A stretch of 37,975 bases of DNA from assembly GCA_012026925.1 (NCBI GenBank), contig VEPJ01000075.1, positions 8,133 to 46,107 on the forward strand, in the 5' to 3' direction. The stretch comes from Gammaproteobacteria bacterium (GTDB lineage: Bacteria > Pseudomonadota > Gammaproteobacteria > Steroidobacterales > Steroidobacteraceae). Of the stretch, positions 10,701-18,273 are shown piece by piece. The notes under the pieces are model-generated. The model saw nothing but the letters and a program-made list of their open reading frames with translations. It ran no database searches and was not told the DNA's origin. Each line of letters starts with the position of its first letter. The stretch's first letter is position 1. The position numbers and the translations under genes were made by a program.

Positions 10701-10781
10701 GTCACGCCGGTGATGTACAAGATGCTGCCGCCGTCCATCACGCCCAAGGGGCCGGAGCAGCGCGATGCGGCGATGGCGTAG
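7707..10781 (+). CDS. RND efflux transporter permease subunit (AcrB/HAE1-like)
   Basis: VRIWAFSVQRWQFTLVLFGLLIAVGINSLVNIPRSEDPEF..., GLLVDDSIVVVENIARYL, GFVALIGIEIKNSILLVDFTNQLREQG; 1024 aa from GTG 7707. Confidence 0.94.
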   Translation: MRIWAFSVQRWQFTLVLFGLLIAVGINSLVNIPRSEDPEFHVPIPTVVAVYPGADPVDIERLVVDPIEDAINELDDIKRIDSRSLDGVGVIQPEFHWDTDPDEKYDQVVREVNRIRAQLPADLASLEVRKAGSGLVNIVQVALVSEDASYHDLKELAEDLRDSIETVPGVRRGAYWAVPEPEVRVAIDLERMGRAGVTLGQVENAIRGENATVPGGSVDVGLRKYNLKTSGGYDSLDEVAETVVASREGKLVKVRDVADVGWETQEERYTGRFNGRHAVFVTANAKDGSNVFKVRNGIYAKLDAFERSLPKGVTLERGFDQSRNVSHRLTRLGIDFMIAIALVVLTLLPLGFRASAVVMISIPLSLAIGLSLLYFTGFSLNQLSIAGFVLALGLLVDDSIVVVENIARYLRAGFSPIEAAIAATDQIALAVLGCTATLLFAFLPLLFLPEGAGIFVRSLPAAVLYTVLASLLVAFTVVPFLASRILKPEGEAGEGNRFLKGVMAIIHRVYGPALRVALARPARTLLAALGFVAASATLVPLIGFSLFPPADIPQFHVTIETPDGASLADTDRALRFVEDELARHPEVKHYFANLGHGNPRVFYNTFPEETNANVAEVFAELHEFDPRRSPELYEELRRKFAQYPGARILAEPYQNGPPIDAPIEIAITGPDLGQLRELAAKAEAIIGGTPGTRDVDNPLRRLRTDIDLRSDSQKAALLGVAPIEADRTVRAAGAGVSAGKFREPDGDEYDIALRLPMQGRQTLDALNLIEVASATGKPVPLRQISSPEFSAGVSVIERHDRERQVLLSAYPVDGYNTGKVTMDILKRLDAMGLPAGYRLRAGGEVEARQESFGGIGTAVLVAVFGILAVLILEFGSFRSMLIVAGVIPLGVAGGLVALLVTGYSLSFTAMIGFVALIGIEIKNSILLVDFTNQLREQGVALDEAITRAGEIRFLPILLTSATAIGGLLPLAVQGSGLYSPLSIVIIGGLLSSTLIGRLVTPVMYKMLPPSITPKGPEQRDAAMA

Positions 10782-10784
10782 GGG

Positions 10785-10877
10785 AAGCGGTTAGTGATCA
10801 GCGGTTAGCGGTCAGTGGTCAAGCGCCCGCCGCGGCGCTTCTTCACTTACCGCTAACCGCTAGTCACGAACCGCTTT
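10785..10877. repeat. Long imperfect inverted repeat, 'AGCGGTTAG' family copy 2 (probable bidirectional terminator)
   Basis: 43-nt arms (10785-10827 and 10834-10876), 6-nt loop cgccgc, 36/43 matching positions, core agcggttagcggt identical. Lies between convergent genes and overlaps the GntR 3' end. Confidence 0.88.
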
Positions 10878-11225
10878 CGTGCTGCGCAGCAGCTCGTCGG
10901 CGTCGAGCCCGAGTCGTTCGATCGTCGCCGCGACGCGCGGCCATTCCTGCTCGAGGAAGCGCTGCCGCTCGCCCTTGAGCAGCTGCGTGCGAGCCCCGGC
11001 CGACACGAACATCCCGCGGCCGCGTCGCTTCTCGACCAGCCCCTCGTCCACCAGCTGCTGGTAACCCTTGAGGACCGTGAGTGGATTCAGCGAGAAGTCC
11101 GCGGCGACGCTGCGCACCGACGGCAGCGCATCACCGTCCGCCAGCACGCCCTCCAGGATCATCGCCACGACCTTGTCGCGGAGCTGGCGATAGATCGGCT
11201 GGGTGTCGTTCCAGTGTGAGTCCAT
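10860..11225 (-). CDS. GntR-family transcriptional regulator, YtrA-like subfamily
   Basis: PIYRQLRDKVVAMILEGVLADGDALPSVRSVAADFSLNPLTVLKGYQQLVDEGLVEKRRGRGMFV wHTH with short C-terminal helical region only (121 aa). Confidence 0.92.
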   Translation of the reverse strand: MDSHWNDTQPIYRQLRDKVVAMILEGVLADGDALPSVRSVAADFSLNPLTVLKGYQQLVDEGLVEKRRGRGMFVSAGARTQLLKGERQRFLEQEWPRVAATIERLGLDADELLRSTKAVRD

Positions 11226-11288
11226 GCGACCGGACGGCAAGGTGATTGGCTGCTTTACTGTAGCAGAACACCCGGTATCGACCCGGGG

Positions 11289-11444
11289 TCAGTGACCGAG
11301 CTCAACGGCGCACTTCACAGCCGCATCCAGGAACGCTGGCGTCATGGCAGTTTGTGCGAGCGGACCCGGCGCGACCGAGAAGCCCGCATAGATCCAGACG
11401 ACCCCCGCGAGGACCGTGGCCGCAATCCTGCTCGCCGCGCGCAT
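11289..11444 (-). CDS. Small ORF (51 aa) with a hydrophobic N-terminal segment, upstream of the GntR gene
   Basis: Reverse complement reads ATGCGCGCGGCGAGC...CACTGA = MRAASRIAATVLAGVVWIYAGFSVAPGPLAQTAMTPAFLDAAVKCAVELGH*; purine-rich agggggtaaaaggcg before ATG. Below the ORF-track length cutoff. Confidence 0.5.
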   Translation of the reverse strand: MRAASRIAATVLAGVVWIYAGFSVAPGPLAQTAMTPAFLDAAVKCAVELGH

Positions 11445-11480
11445 CGCCTTTTACCCCCTCGGTCTATCGTTAAGAACTAC

Positions 11481-11515
11481 TGTTGTAGTTAACTACAACA
11501 CCAAACCAATGTCAA
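11481..11515 (-). promoter_or_regulatory. Perfect 20-bp palindrome overlapping a putative promoter for the small ORF/GntR unit
   Basis: tgttgtagttaactacaaca (11481-11500) is self-complementary. On the minus strand TTGACA (11510-11515), 17-nt spacer, TTAACT (11487-11492), so the weak -10 lies inside the palindrome. Confidence 0.7.
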
Positions 11516-11650
11516 CGCTGACCGTGGCGGACATCGGGAGACCCTTACCGGCCGCGGCGAACGACCGCTGTAATATCGCCATTCGACCGGGTCTGGCCCT
11601 CCCCAGGGTCGACGCCGGGCACGCAACCAGGCACACAGCGGAGAGACTCC

Positions 11651-12628
11651 ATGAAGACCCCTGTCAACGTCGCGATCACGGGCGCGGCGGGCCAGATCGG
11701 CTACGCCCTCGCCTTCCGGGTGGCCTCGGGCCAGATGCTCGGCCCGGACACGCCCGTCAACCTGCACCTGCTCGAGATCACGCCGGCGCTCGCGGCGCTG
11801 CAGGGCGTCGTGATGGAACTGAACGACTGCGCGTTCCCGACGTTGAACAGGATCGTTGCGACCGACGATGCGCGGGTCGCCTTCAAGGACTGCAACGTCG
11901 CGCTGCTCGTCGGCGCGCGCCCGCGCGGCCCGGGCATGGAGCGCAAGGACCTGCTGCTCGCCAACGCGCAGATCTTCTCGGCGCAGGGCAAGGCGCTCGA
12001 CGCCGTGGCCGACCGCAACGTACGCGTGCTCGTCGTGGGCAACCCGGCCAACACGAATTCGCTGATCGCGATGAAGAATGCGCCGAGCCTCAACCCGCGC
12101 AACTTCACCGCGATGGTGCGCCTCGACCACAATCGCGCGCTGTCCCAGCTTGCCGAGAAGACCGGCGCCCACACCACGGACCTGCGCAAGGTCATCATCT
12201 GGGGCAACCACTCGGCGACGCAGTATCCCGACCTGCACCACGCGACGGTCAAGGGCAAGCCGGCCCTCTCGCTCGTGGACGACGCCTGGTACAAGGAACA
12301 GTTCATCCCGATCGTGCAGCAGCGCGGCGCCGCCATCATCAAGGCACGCGGCGCTTCGTCGGCGGCATCGGCGGCGTCGGCGGCGATCGACCACTTCCAC
12401 ACGTGGCTGCACGGCACGCCGGAAGGCGACTGGGTCAGCATGGCCGTTCCCTCCGACGGAAGTTACGGCATACCGGCGGGCGTGATCTACGGCTACCCGG
12501 TCACCTGCAAGGGCGGCGACTACCAGATCGTGCAGGGCCTCGCGATCAACGATTTCAGCCGCGGCAAGATGGATGCCACGCACAAGGAGCTCCTCGAGGA
12601 GCGCGACGGCGTGAAGGACCTGCTCTGA
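11651..12628 (+). CDS. mdh: Malate dehydrogenase
   Basis: [61 protein letters not shown]..., [30 protein letters not shown]. Confidence 0.97.
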   Translation: MKTPVNVAITGAAGQIGYALAFRVASGQMLGPDTPVNLHLLEITPALAALQGVVMELNDCAFPTLNRIVATDDARVAFKDCNVALLVGARPRGPGMERKDLLLANAQIFSAQGKALDAVADRNVRVLVVGNPANTNSLIAMKNAPSLNPRNFTAMVRLDHNRALSQLAEKTGAHTTDLRKVIIWGNHSATQYPDLHHATVKGKPALSLVDDAWYKEQFIPIVQQRGAAIIKARGASSAASAASAAIDHFHTWLHGTPEGDWVSMAVPSDGSYGIPAGVIYGYPVTCKGGDYQIVQGLAINDFSRGKMDATHKELLEERDGVKDLL

Positions 12629-12643
12629 CCTGAGCGAGCGGAC

Positions 12644-12669
12644 GGGCGGCGGTCGGGGAACCGCCGCCC
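12644..12669 (+). terminator. Hairpin downstream of mdh (terminator or attenuator)
   Basis: gggcggcggt-cgggga-accgccgccc, perfect 10-bp stem between the mdh stop and the permease start; no long T-tract. Confidence 0.5.
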
Positions 12670-12688
12670 GGTCCCAAACCACAAGACC

Positions 12689-14701
12689 ATGACCGGTGAG
12701 CAGAAGCGTCGCCTGAGCGACGTCGTGTTCGGTCCGCCGCGCGACCCGATGTCGCCGGAGACGCGCAAGCACATCGCCCTCGCCGCCTTCCTCGCGTGGA
12801 TCGGCATCGGCGCCGACGGCCTCTCCTCGTCCGCGTACGGCCCCGCCGAGGCCTACATTGCGCTGGGCGCCCACAGCCAGCTCGCGCTCTACCTCGCGTT
12901 CGCGACGGCATTCACCGTGTTCGTGATCTCGCTCGCCTACAACCAGGTGATCGAGCTGTTCCCGAACGGGGGCGGGGGCTACAAGGTCGCGACGCGCCTC
13001 GTGGGCCCCTACGCCGGGCTCGTGGCGGGCTCCGCACTGATCGTGGACTACGTGCTCACGATCGCGATCTCGGTCGCGGCCGGCGTGGACGCCCTGTTCA
13101 GCCTCGTGCCACCGGTCCACCAGTCGGTGAAGCTCGAGGTCGAGGTGGCCGTCATCTGCGTGCTCATCTACCTCAACCTCCGCGGCATGCGGGAATCGAT
13201 CAAGGTCCTCGCGCCGATCTTCATCGGCTTCGTGATGACGCACTTCGCGCTCATCGCCTACGGCATCGTGAGTCACGAGGCAGGCATCGGGACCGAGGTG
13301 CAGCAGACGTTCCAGGAGACGGCGCAGCTCGCCGGCCAGGCCGGCTGGTTCTTCGTCGTCGCGATCTTCCTCAAGGCCTACTCGCTGGGTGGCGGCACCT
13401 ACACCGGCATCGAGGCCGTCTCGAACAACGTCAACATGCTCAAGGAGCCGCGCGTCCGTACCGGCAAGTGGACCATGCTGCTCATGGCGCTCTCGCTGAG
13501 CATCACGGCGGCCGGCATCATACTGCTCTACCTGCTGTGGGACGTCGTGCCCTCGCACACGGGCGAGACGCTCAATGCCGTGGTGTTCGGCAGCATCATC
13601 GACAGCCTCGGCTTCCACGGCACCGCGAGCCACGCGCTGCTGACGGTCGTGCTCTTCTTCGAAGGCGCGCTGCTCTTCGTCGCGGCGAACACGGGCTTCC
13701 TCGGCGGGCCGGCGGTGCTCGCGAACATGGCGGTGGACCGCTGGGTGCCGAACCAGTTCAGCGCGCTGTCCTCGCGCCTCGTGACCCGCAACGGCGTGCT
13801 GCTGATGGGCCTCGCGGCGCTCGCGATCCTGGTCTGGACCGGGGGTTACGTGAGCCTGCTGGTGGTGCTCTACACGGTGAACGTGTTCATCACCTTCACG
13901 CTCTCCCTGCTCGGCCTCACTTTCTACTGGTGGCGTCAGCGGCGCGACGTGGACGGCGCGCCGCGCAGGCTGCTGCTGTCGGGCCTCGCGCTCCTGATCA
14001 CCGCCGGCATCCTCGTCGTGATCATCATCGAGCGCTTCCTGCAGGGCGGCAGCGTGACGCTGGTGATCACGTCGGTGGTGGTCGGGATCGGCCTCATGAT
14101 CCGCCACCACTACGCGCGGGTGCGCAAGCTCACCGAGAAATTCGAGCGCGAGCACCGCTGGCGCATGCGTGACCTGCCTTCTCCGCCGGCGCCGCCCGAC
14201 CCGTCGCAACCGACGGCCGTGTTCCTGGTGAGCGCCAACCGCGGCATCGGCCAGCACATGGCCGAGCGCGTGGAGGCGCTCTTCCCCGGGCACTTCCGCG
14301 CGTTCGTCTTCCTCAGCGTCGGCACCGTCGACAGCGAGTCCTACGGCAGCGAGCAGGCCCTGCGCACGATGCAATACGAGACGCGAGCCACGCTGGACGC
14401 GCTCGTGAACTACGCGCAGTACTGCGGCAAGTCGTCGGTGTGGCGGGACGCGTACGGCAGCGACCGCCTGGCCGAGCTCGAGCAGCTCGCGCTGGCGGTG
14501 CGCGAGGAGTTTCCGCAGAGCGTGTTCTTCGCGAGCCGGCTCGTGTTCGAGAAGGACTATCCCTGGAACCGCTGGCTGCACAGCCAGACGCCGCTCGCGA
14601 TCCAGCGCCTGCTGAACGAGCGGGGCGTCGAACTCGTCATCCTGCCCGTTGCGCTCGAGGAGACGCCCAAACCCGGTGGCGCCGCGCCGGCCCCGGCCTG
14701 A
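12689..14701 (+). CDS. APC-superfamily permease with C-terminal cytosolic domain
   Basis: AFLAWIGIGADGLSSSAYGPAEAYIALG, NGGGGYKVATRLVGPYAGLVAGSALIVDYVLTIAIS; C-terminal ~190 aa hydrophilic (TAVFLVSANRGIGQHMAERVEALFPGHFRAFVFLSVG...). Confidence 0.85.
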   Translation: MTGEQKRRLSDVVFGPPRDPMSPETRKHIALAAFLAWIGIGADGLSSSAYGPAEAYIALGAHSQLALYLAFATAFTVFVISLAYNQVIELFPNGGGGYKVATRLVGPYAGLVAGSALIVDYVLTIAISVAAGVDALFSLVPPVHQSVKLEVEVAVICVLIYLNLRGMRESIKVLAPIFIGFVMTHFALIAYGIVSHEAGIGTEVQQTFQETAQLAGQAGWFFVVAIFLKAYSLGGGTYTGIEAVSNNVNMLKEPRVRTGKWTMLLMALSLSITAAGIILLYLLWDVVPSHTGETLNAVVFGSIIDSLGFHGTASHALLTVVLFFEGALLFVAANTGFLGGPAVLANMAVDRWVPNQFSALSSRLVTRNGVLLMGLAALAILVWTGGYVSLLVVLYTVNVFITFTLSLLGLTFYWWRQRRDVDGAPRRLLLSGLALLITAGILVVIIIERFLQGGSVTLVITSVVVGIGLMIRHHYARVRKLTEKFEREHRWRMRDLPSPPAPPDPSQPTAVFLVSANRGIGQHMAERVEALFPGHFRAFVFLSVGTVDSESYGSEQALRTMQYETRATLDALVNYAQYCGKSSVWRDAYGSDRLAELEQLALAVREEFPQSVFFASRLVFEKDYPWNRWLHSQTPLAIQRLLNERGVELVILPVALEETPKPGGAAPAPA

Positions 14702-14759
14702 AGCCGTGCCTCGCTTCCGGTGGTCTCCGCCGGCGGCACGGAGACGTTAAGATCGGCGC

Positions 14760-15164
14760 GTGTCCCGGGCCCTTCGCATCGTTCTCATCGCGCTCGCGGC
14801 GTTCGCGCTGTTCGAGTGGTGGTCCACGACGAACAGGCCGGCGCCGGCTACGGCCGCAGCACGCGCAACGGACGCCAGGGCAGGCCGTTATCCGACATTC
14901 CTCCCGCCCGAGGCGATCGGGACGCTGCACGCGATCGAGCGCGGCGGGCCTTACCCGTATGCGCGTGACGGCGTCGTCTTCCAGAACCGCGAGCGACGAC
15001 TGCCCGGGCGACCGCGCGGCTATTATCGCGAGTACACGGTGGAGACGCCGGGCGCGGGCGACCGGGGTGCGCGGCGCATCGTCGCCGGCGGCGACCCGCC
15101 GGAGGTGTTCTACTACACCGACGATCACTACCGGACGTTCCGGCGCGTGGAGATCGAACGATGA
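14760..15164 (+). CDS. Barnase-type (guanyl-specific) ribonuclease, N-terminal signal/anchor
   Basis: LPPEAIGTLHAIERGGPYPYARDGVVFQNRERRLPGRPRGYYREYTVETPG...RRIVAGG...FYYTDDHYRTFRRVE; E/R/H catalytic positions appear present. GTG start. Confidence 0.85.
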   Translation: MSRALRIVLIALAAFALFEWWSTTNRPAPATAAARATDARAGRYPTFLPPEAIGTLHAIERGGPYPYARDGVVFQNRERRLPGRPRGYYREYTVETPGAGDRGARRIVAGGDPPEVFYYTDDHYRTFRRVEIER

Positions 15165-15586
15165 GCGGCGTGCCGACTGACGGCGCAGGCGCCAGCGACG
15201 CCGTCGTGCGCGTCTCGAGTCTCACCGACGAGGCGACGGACGCGATCTGCATGCTGGCGGATTCGCTCGGCCTCGACTGCGTGCGCATCGACCTCGCGGG
15301 CTGCACGAGCAAGGGCGACCTGCTCGAGCGCGTGTCGCGCGCCCTCGGATTTCCGTCCTGGTTCGGCGGCAACTGGGACGCGCTCTTCGACTGCCTCGCC
15401 GACCTGGGCTGGCGCGCGGCGCCGGGTTACGTTCTCATCCTCGAGCATGCCGGGGAACTCCGGGCGACCGCGCCCGAGGTGTTCGACACGGCGGTGGCCA
15501 TCCTCGAGGACGCGGCCCGGGCGTGGCACGACCGCGGAGTCGCGTTTCGCGCTTTCGTGAGCGCGCCGTCCGGCCCGACTCCTTGA
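15161..15586 (+). CDS. Barstar-family ribonuclease inhibitor
   Basis: CTSKGDLLERVSRALGFPSWFGGNWDALFDCLADLGWRAAPGYVLILEHA; overlaps the RNase stop by 4 bp (ATGA). Confidence 0.88.
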   Translation: MSGVPTDGAGASDAVVRVSSLTDEATDAICMLADSLGLDCVRIDLAGCTSKGDLLERVSRALGFPSWFGGNWDALFDCLADLGWRAAPGYVLILEHAGELRATAPEVFDTAVAILEDAARAWHDRGVAFRAFVSAPSGPTP

Positions 15587-15599
15587 TACCCTTGCGTGC

Positions 15600-17063
15600 G
15601 TGAGCGAGATCCTGCCGAGCGACGGCCACGTGATCTACGAGGTGGACCTCGAGGCAGAAGCCGCCATCGAGGGCCCCTTCGACACGTGGCTGCGCGACCA
15701 CATCGCCGACCTGCTGCAGTTCCCGGGGTTCCTCTCCGCGGAAGTGCTCGCGGACGCGGGCAGCGTGCCCGGCAGGATCCGGCGCACCGTGCAGTACCGC
15801 CTGCGCGACCAGGCCGCGCTCGACGACTATCTGAAGAACCACGCCCCGCGCATGCGGGAGACCGGGGTTCGCCTGTTCGGCGACCGCTTCACGGCCGAGC
15901 GCCGGGTGCTCCTGCACCGCGAGGTGTTCATCCGTGGCAAGGTCTCCACCGAGAACTGCCTGAACTGCGGCGAAGTGCTCACCGGCCAGCACTGCTCTCA
16001 CTGCGGACAGCGTGCGAAGGTGCGCGTGCTCTCGCTGTGGGGCATGACGAAAGACGTCGTCGGCGACGTGCTGAACTGGGACTCGCGCCTCTGGCGCACG
16101 CTGTTCCCGCTCGCGTTCCGTCCCGGGCTCCTCACGCAGGAATACCTGCGCGGCCGCCGGGCGAGCTACACGCCGCCGTTCCGCATGTACCTGCTGCTGA
16201 GCGTCGCGTTCTTCCTGCTCGCGTCGGTCGGCAACGACGTCGGCAGCGCCTTCAAGTTCGAGATCGACAAGGACGGCGGCGCGAGCCTCGGCATCAAGGT
16301 CGATGACGGAAGCTCCACGGCGACGCCCCCGGCCGCTGGTACCGGGCCCTCGGCACCCGCGGCACCGGCGAAGCCGCCCGTCGCACGCAAGCTCGATGCG
16401 GAGACGGAGCGCATGATCGACTCGGTCGTGAAGCGCGTCGACCAGAAGGATCGCGAGCGGGTGCGGCAGGAACTGCGGACGAAGCTCGCCACCATGCCGG
16501 AGGCCGACCTCGCCCCGGTCAAGCAGCTGATGAACGACCCGTGCAGCTCGCAGAACTTCAAGGTGCAGATCGGTGCCTTCGGCAAGGACTTCGAGCCGCG
16601 CCTGCGCCAGGCCTGCCGGAAGATCTGGGCCGACACGCCGAGCTTCGGCCGCGCACTGTTCGAGAACACGCCGAAGATGATGTTCATCTTCCTGCCGCTC
16701 ATCGCCGCGGTCATGTACCTGCTCTACATCGGCTCCGGCCGCTACTACGTCGAGCACCTGCTCTTCGTGGTGCACTACCACGCGTTCTTCTTCCTCGGCG
16801 GGCTCGTCATCCTCATCGTCGAGCGCGGCGGAGGGCTCGCACCGGGCACGGCCTTCGAGAAGGGCGCGACGGCGGCCGGCGGGCTTCTCACCGCCGCCTT
16901 CGTCATCTACGCGCCCATCTACCTCTACCTCGCAATGCGGCGCGTCTACGGCCAGGGGTGGTTCGTCACGCTCCTCAAGTACTCGACGCTCGGCGTCGCC
17001 TACCTCTTCTGCATGACCATCACCGCCGTCGGACTCCTGTTCTACACGGCGCTGACCCTCTGA
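15600..17063 (+). CDS. DUF4286-like / zinc-ribbon / DUF3667-like membrane fusion protein
   Basis: N-term VIYEVDLEAEAAIEGPFDTWLRDHIADLLQFPGFLSAEVL (DUF4286-like); ENCLNCGEVLTGQHCSHCGQRA (paired CxxC); FRPGLLTQEYLRGRRASYTPPFRMYLLLSVAFFLLAS (DUF3667-like), several TM segments. GTG start. Confidence 0.78.
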   Translation: MSEILPSDGHVIYEVDLEAEAAIEGPFDTWLRDHIADLLQFPGFLSAEVLADAGSVPGRIRRTVQYRLRDQAALDDYLKNHAPRMRETGVRLFGDRFTAERRVLLHREVFIRGKVSTENCLNCGEVLTGQHCSHCGQRAKVRVLSLWGMTKDVVGDVLNWDSRLWRTLFPLAFRPGLLTQEYLRGRRASYTPPFRMYLLLSVAFFLLASVGNDVGSAFKFEIDKDGGASLGIKVDDGSSTATPPAAGTGPSAPAAPAKPPVARKLDAETERMIDSVVKRVDQKDRERVRQELRTKLATMPEADLAPVKQLMNDPCSSQNFKVQIGAFGKDFEPRLRQACRKIWADTPSFGRALFENTPKMMFIFLPLIAAVMYLLYIGSGRYYVEHLLFVVHYHAFFFLGGLVILIVERGGGLAPGTAFEKGATAAGGLLTAAFVIYAPIYLYLAMRRVYGQGWFVTLLKYSTLGVAYLFCMTITAVGLLFYTALTL

Positions 17064-17079
17064 CGGCGCGGGCACGCCC

Positions 17080-18273
17080 TTGGCCGCAACCGAGCGCTGG
17101 ATCCTGCACGTGGACATGGATGCGTTCTACGCGTCCGTCGAGCAGCGCGACGATCCGGCGCTGCGCGGCCGGCCGGTGATCGTGGGCGGCACCGGCGGGC
17201 GCGGGGTCGTCGCCGCCGCGAGCTACGAGGTGCGGAAGTTCGGCGTCCACTCGGCGATGCCGATGCGCGAGGCGCTCCGCCGCTGTCCCGACGCCGTGTG
17301 CGTGCAGCCGCGCATTTCGCATTATGCCGGGGAGTCGCGCCGCATCTTCGACGTCTTCCACGAGTTCACGCCGCTCGTGCAGGGACTGTCGCTCGACGAG
17401 GCCTTTCTCGACGTCACCGGCAGCATCGGCGCACTCGGTCCGGCCGAGGAGATCGCCGTCGAGATCAAGCACCGCATCCGCGAGCGTACGCAACTCACCG
17501 CTTCGGTGGGCGTCGCGCCGAACAAGCTCGTCGCGAAAATCGCATCCGACCTCCGCAAGCCCGACGGAATCGTGGTCGTGCGGCCCGGCGAGGTGCGCGC
17601 GCTGCTCGATCCGCTGCCGATCCGCCGGCTCTTCGGTCTGGGCGCGAAGACGGCACCGAAGGTCGAGGCGCTCGGCATCCGGACGCTCGGCGAATTGAGT
17701 CGGGCGAACCCCGCGAGCCTGCGACCGATCTTCGGCCGCTACACCGAGCGCGTGCAGCAGCGCGCCGCGGGCATCGACGACCGGCCGGTCGTGCCCGACC
17801 GCGACGAGAAGCAGGTCAGCGCCGAGGAGACCTTCGACACGGACATCGCGGACCACGCACGCCTGCGTGCCGAGATCGTGCGCCTGGCGGACAAGGCGTG
17901 TGCACGCCTGCGCGCCCGCGAGCTCACGGCCGGATGCGTCACCGTCAAGATCCGTCGCAGGGACTTCACGACCTACACGCGACAACGGCATTTCGAGCCG
18001 CCCTCGCAGGAGACGCGCGTCGTGACCGCGATCGCGCTCGAGCTCCTCGACGCGTGGCTCGCGGCGCAGCCGCGCGCTGCACTGCGCCTGCTCGGCGTCG
18101 GCGTGAGCGAACTGTCGCCGGCCGCGCAGCTCGACCTGTTCACCGCGCCGCAGACCGTCCGCAACCGGGAGCTGGACGCGACGGTGGACCGCATCCGCGA
18201 GAAGTTCGGCAAGGTCGCCCTGAAGCCGGCGAGCGCGCTGGAACCGCGGCCCAAGAGAGGTACGGGGCCGTGA
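17080..18273 (+). CDS. dinB: DNA polymerase IV (Y-family)
   Basis: RWILHVDMDAFYASVEQRDDPALRGRPVIVGG, YEVRKFGVHSAMPMREALRRCPDAV, SLDEAFLDVTGS, ASVGVAPNKLVAKIASDLRKPDG. TTG start. Confidence 0.95.
   Translation: MAATERWILHVDMDAFYASVEQRDDPALRGRPVIVGGTGGRGVVAAASYEVRKFGVHSAMPMREALRRCPDAVCVQPRISHYAGESRRIFDVFHEFTPLVQGLSLDEAFLDVTGSIGALGPAEEIAVEIKHRIRERTQLTASVGVAPNKLVAKIASDLRKPDGIVVVRPGEVRALLDPLPIRRLFGLGAKTAPKVEALGIRTLGELSRANPASLRPIFGRYTERVQQRAAGIDDRPVVPDRDEKQVSAEETFDTDIADHARLRAEIVRLADKACARLRARELTAGCVTVKIRRRDFTTYTRQRHFEPPSQETRVVTAIALELLDAWLAAQPRAALRLLGVGVSELSPAAQLDLFTAPQTVRNRELDATVDRIREKFGKVALKPASALEPRPKRGTGP

Noticed and set aside
12355-12390. Short GCGGCATCGGCGGCGTCGGCGGCG repeat in mdh
   Set aside because: Encodes the [10 protein letters not shown] stretch that is normal in this malate dehydrogenase type; not a slippage locus of note.
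11489-14581. 1030-aa minus-strand ORF opposite mdh and the APC permease
   Set aside because: Low-complexity R/H/D/E-rich translation with no recognisable domain, opposite two clear genes; typical high-GC shadow ORF.
17298-18269. N-terminal extension of the agmatinase-family ORF
   Set aside because: Alternative frame of dinB; the family similarity begins after GTG 18270.
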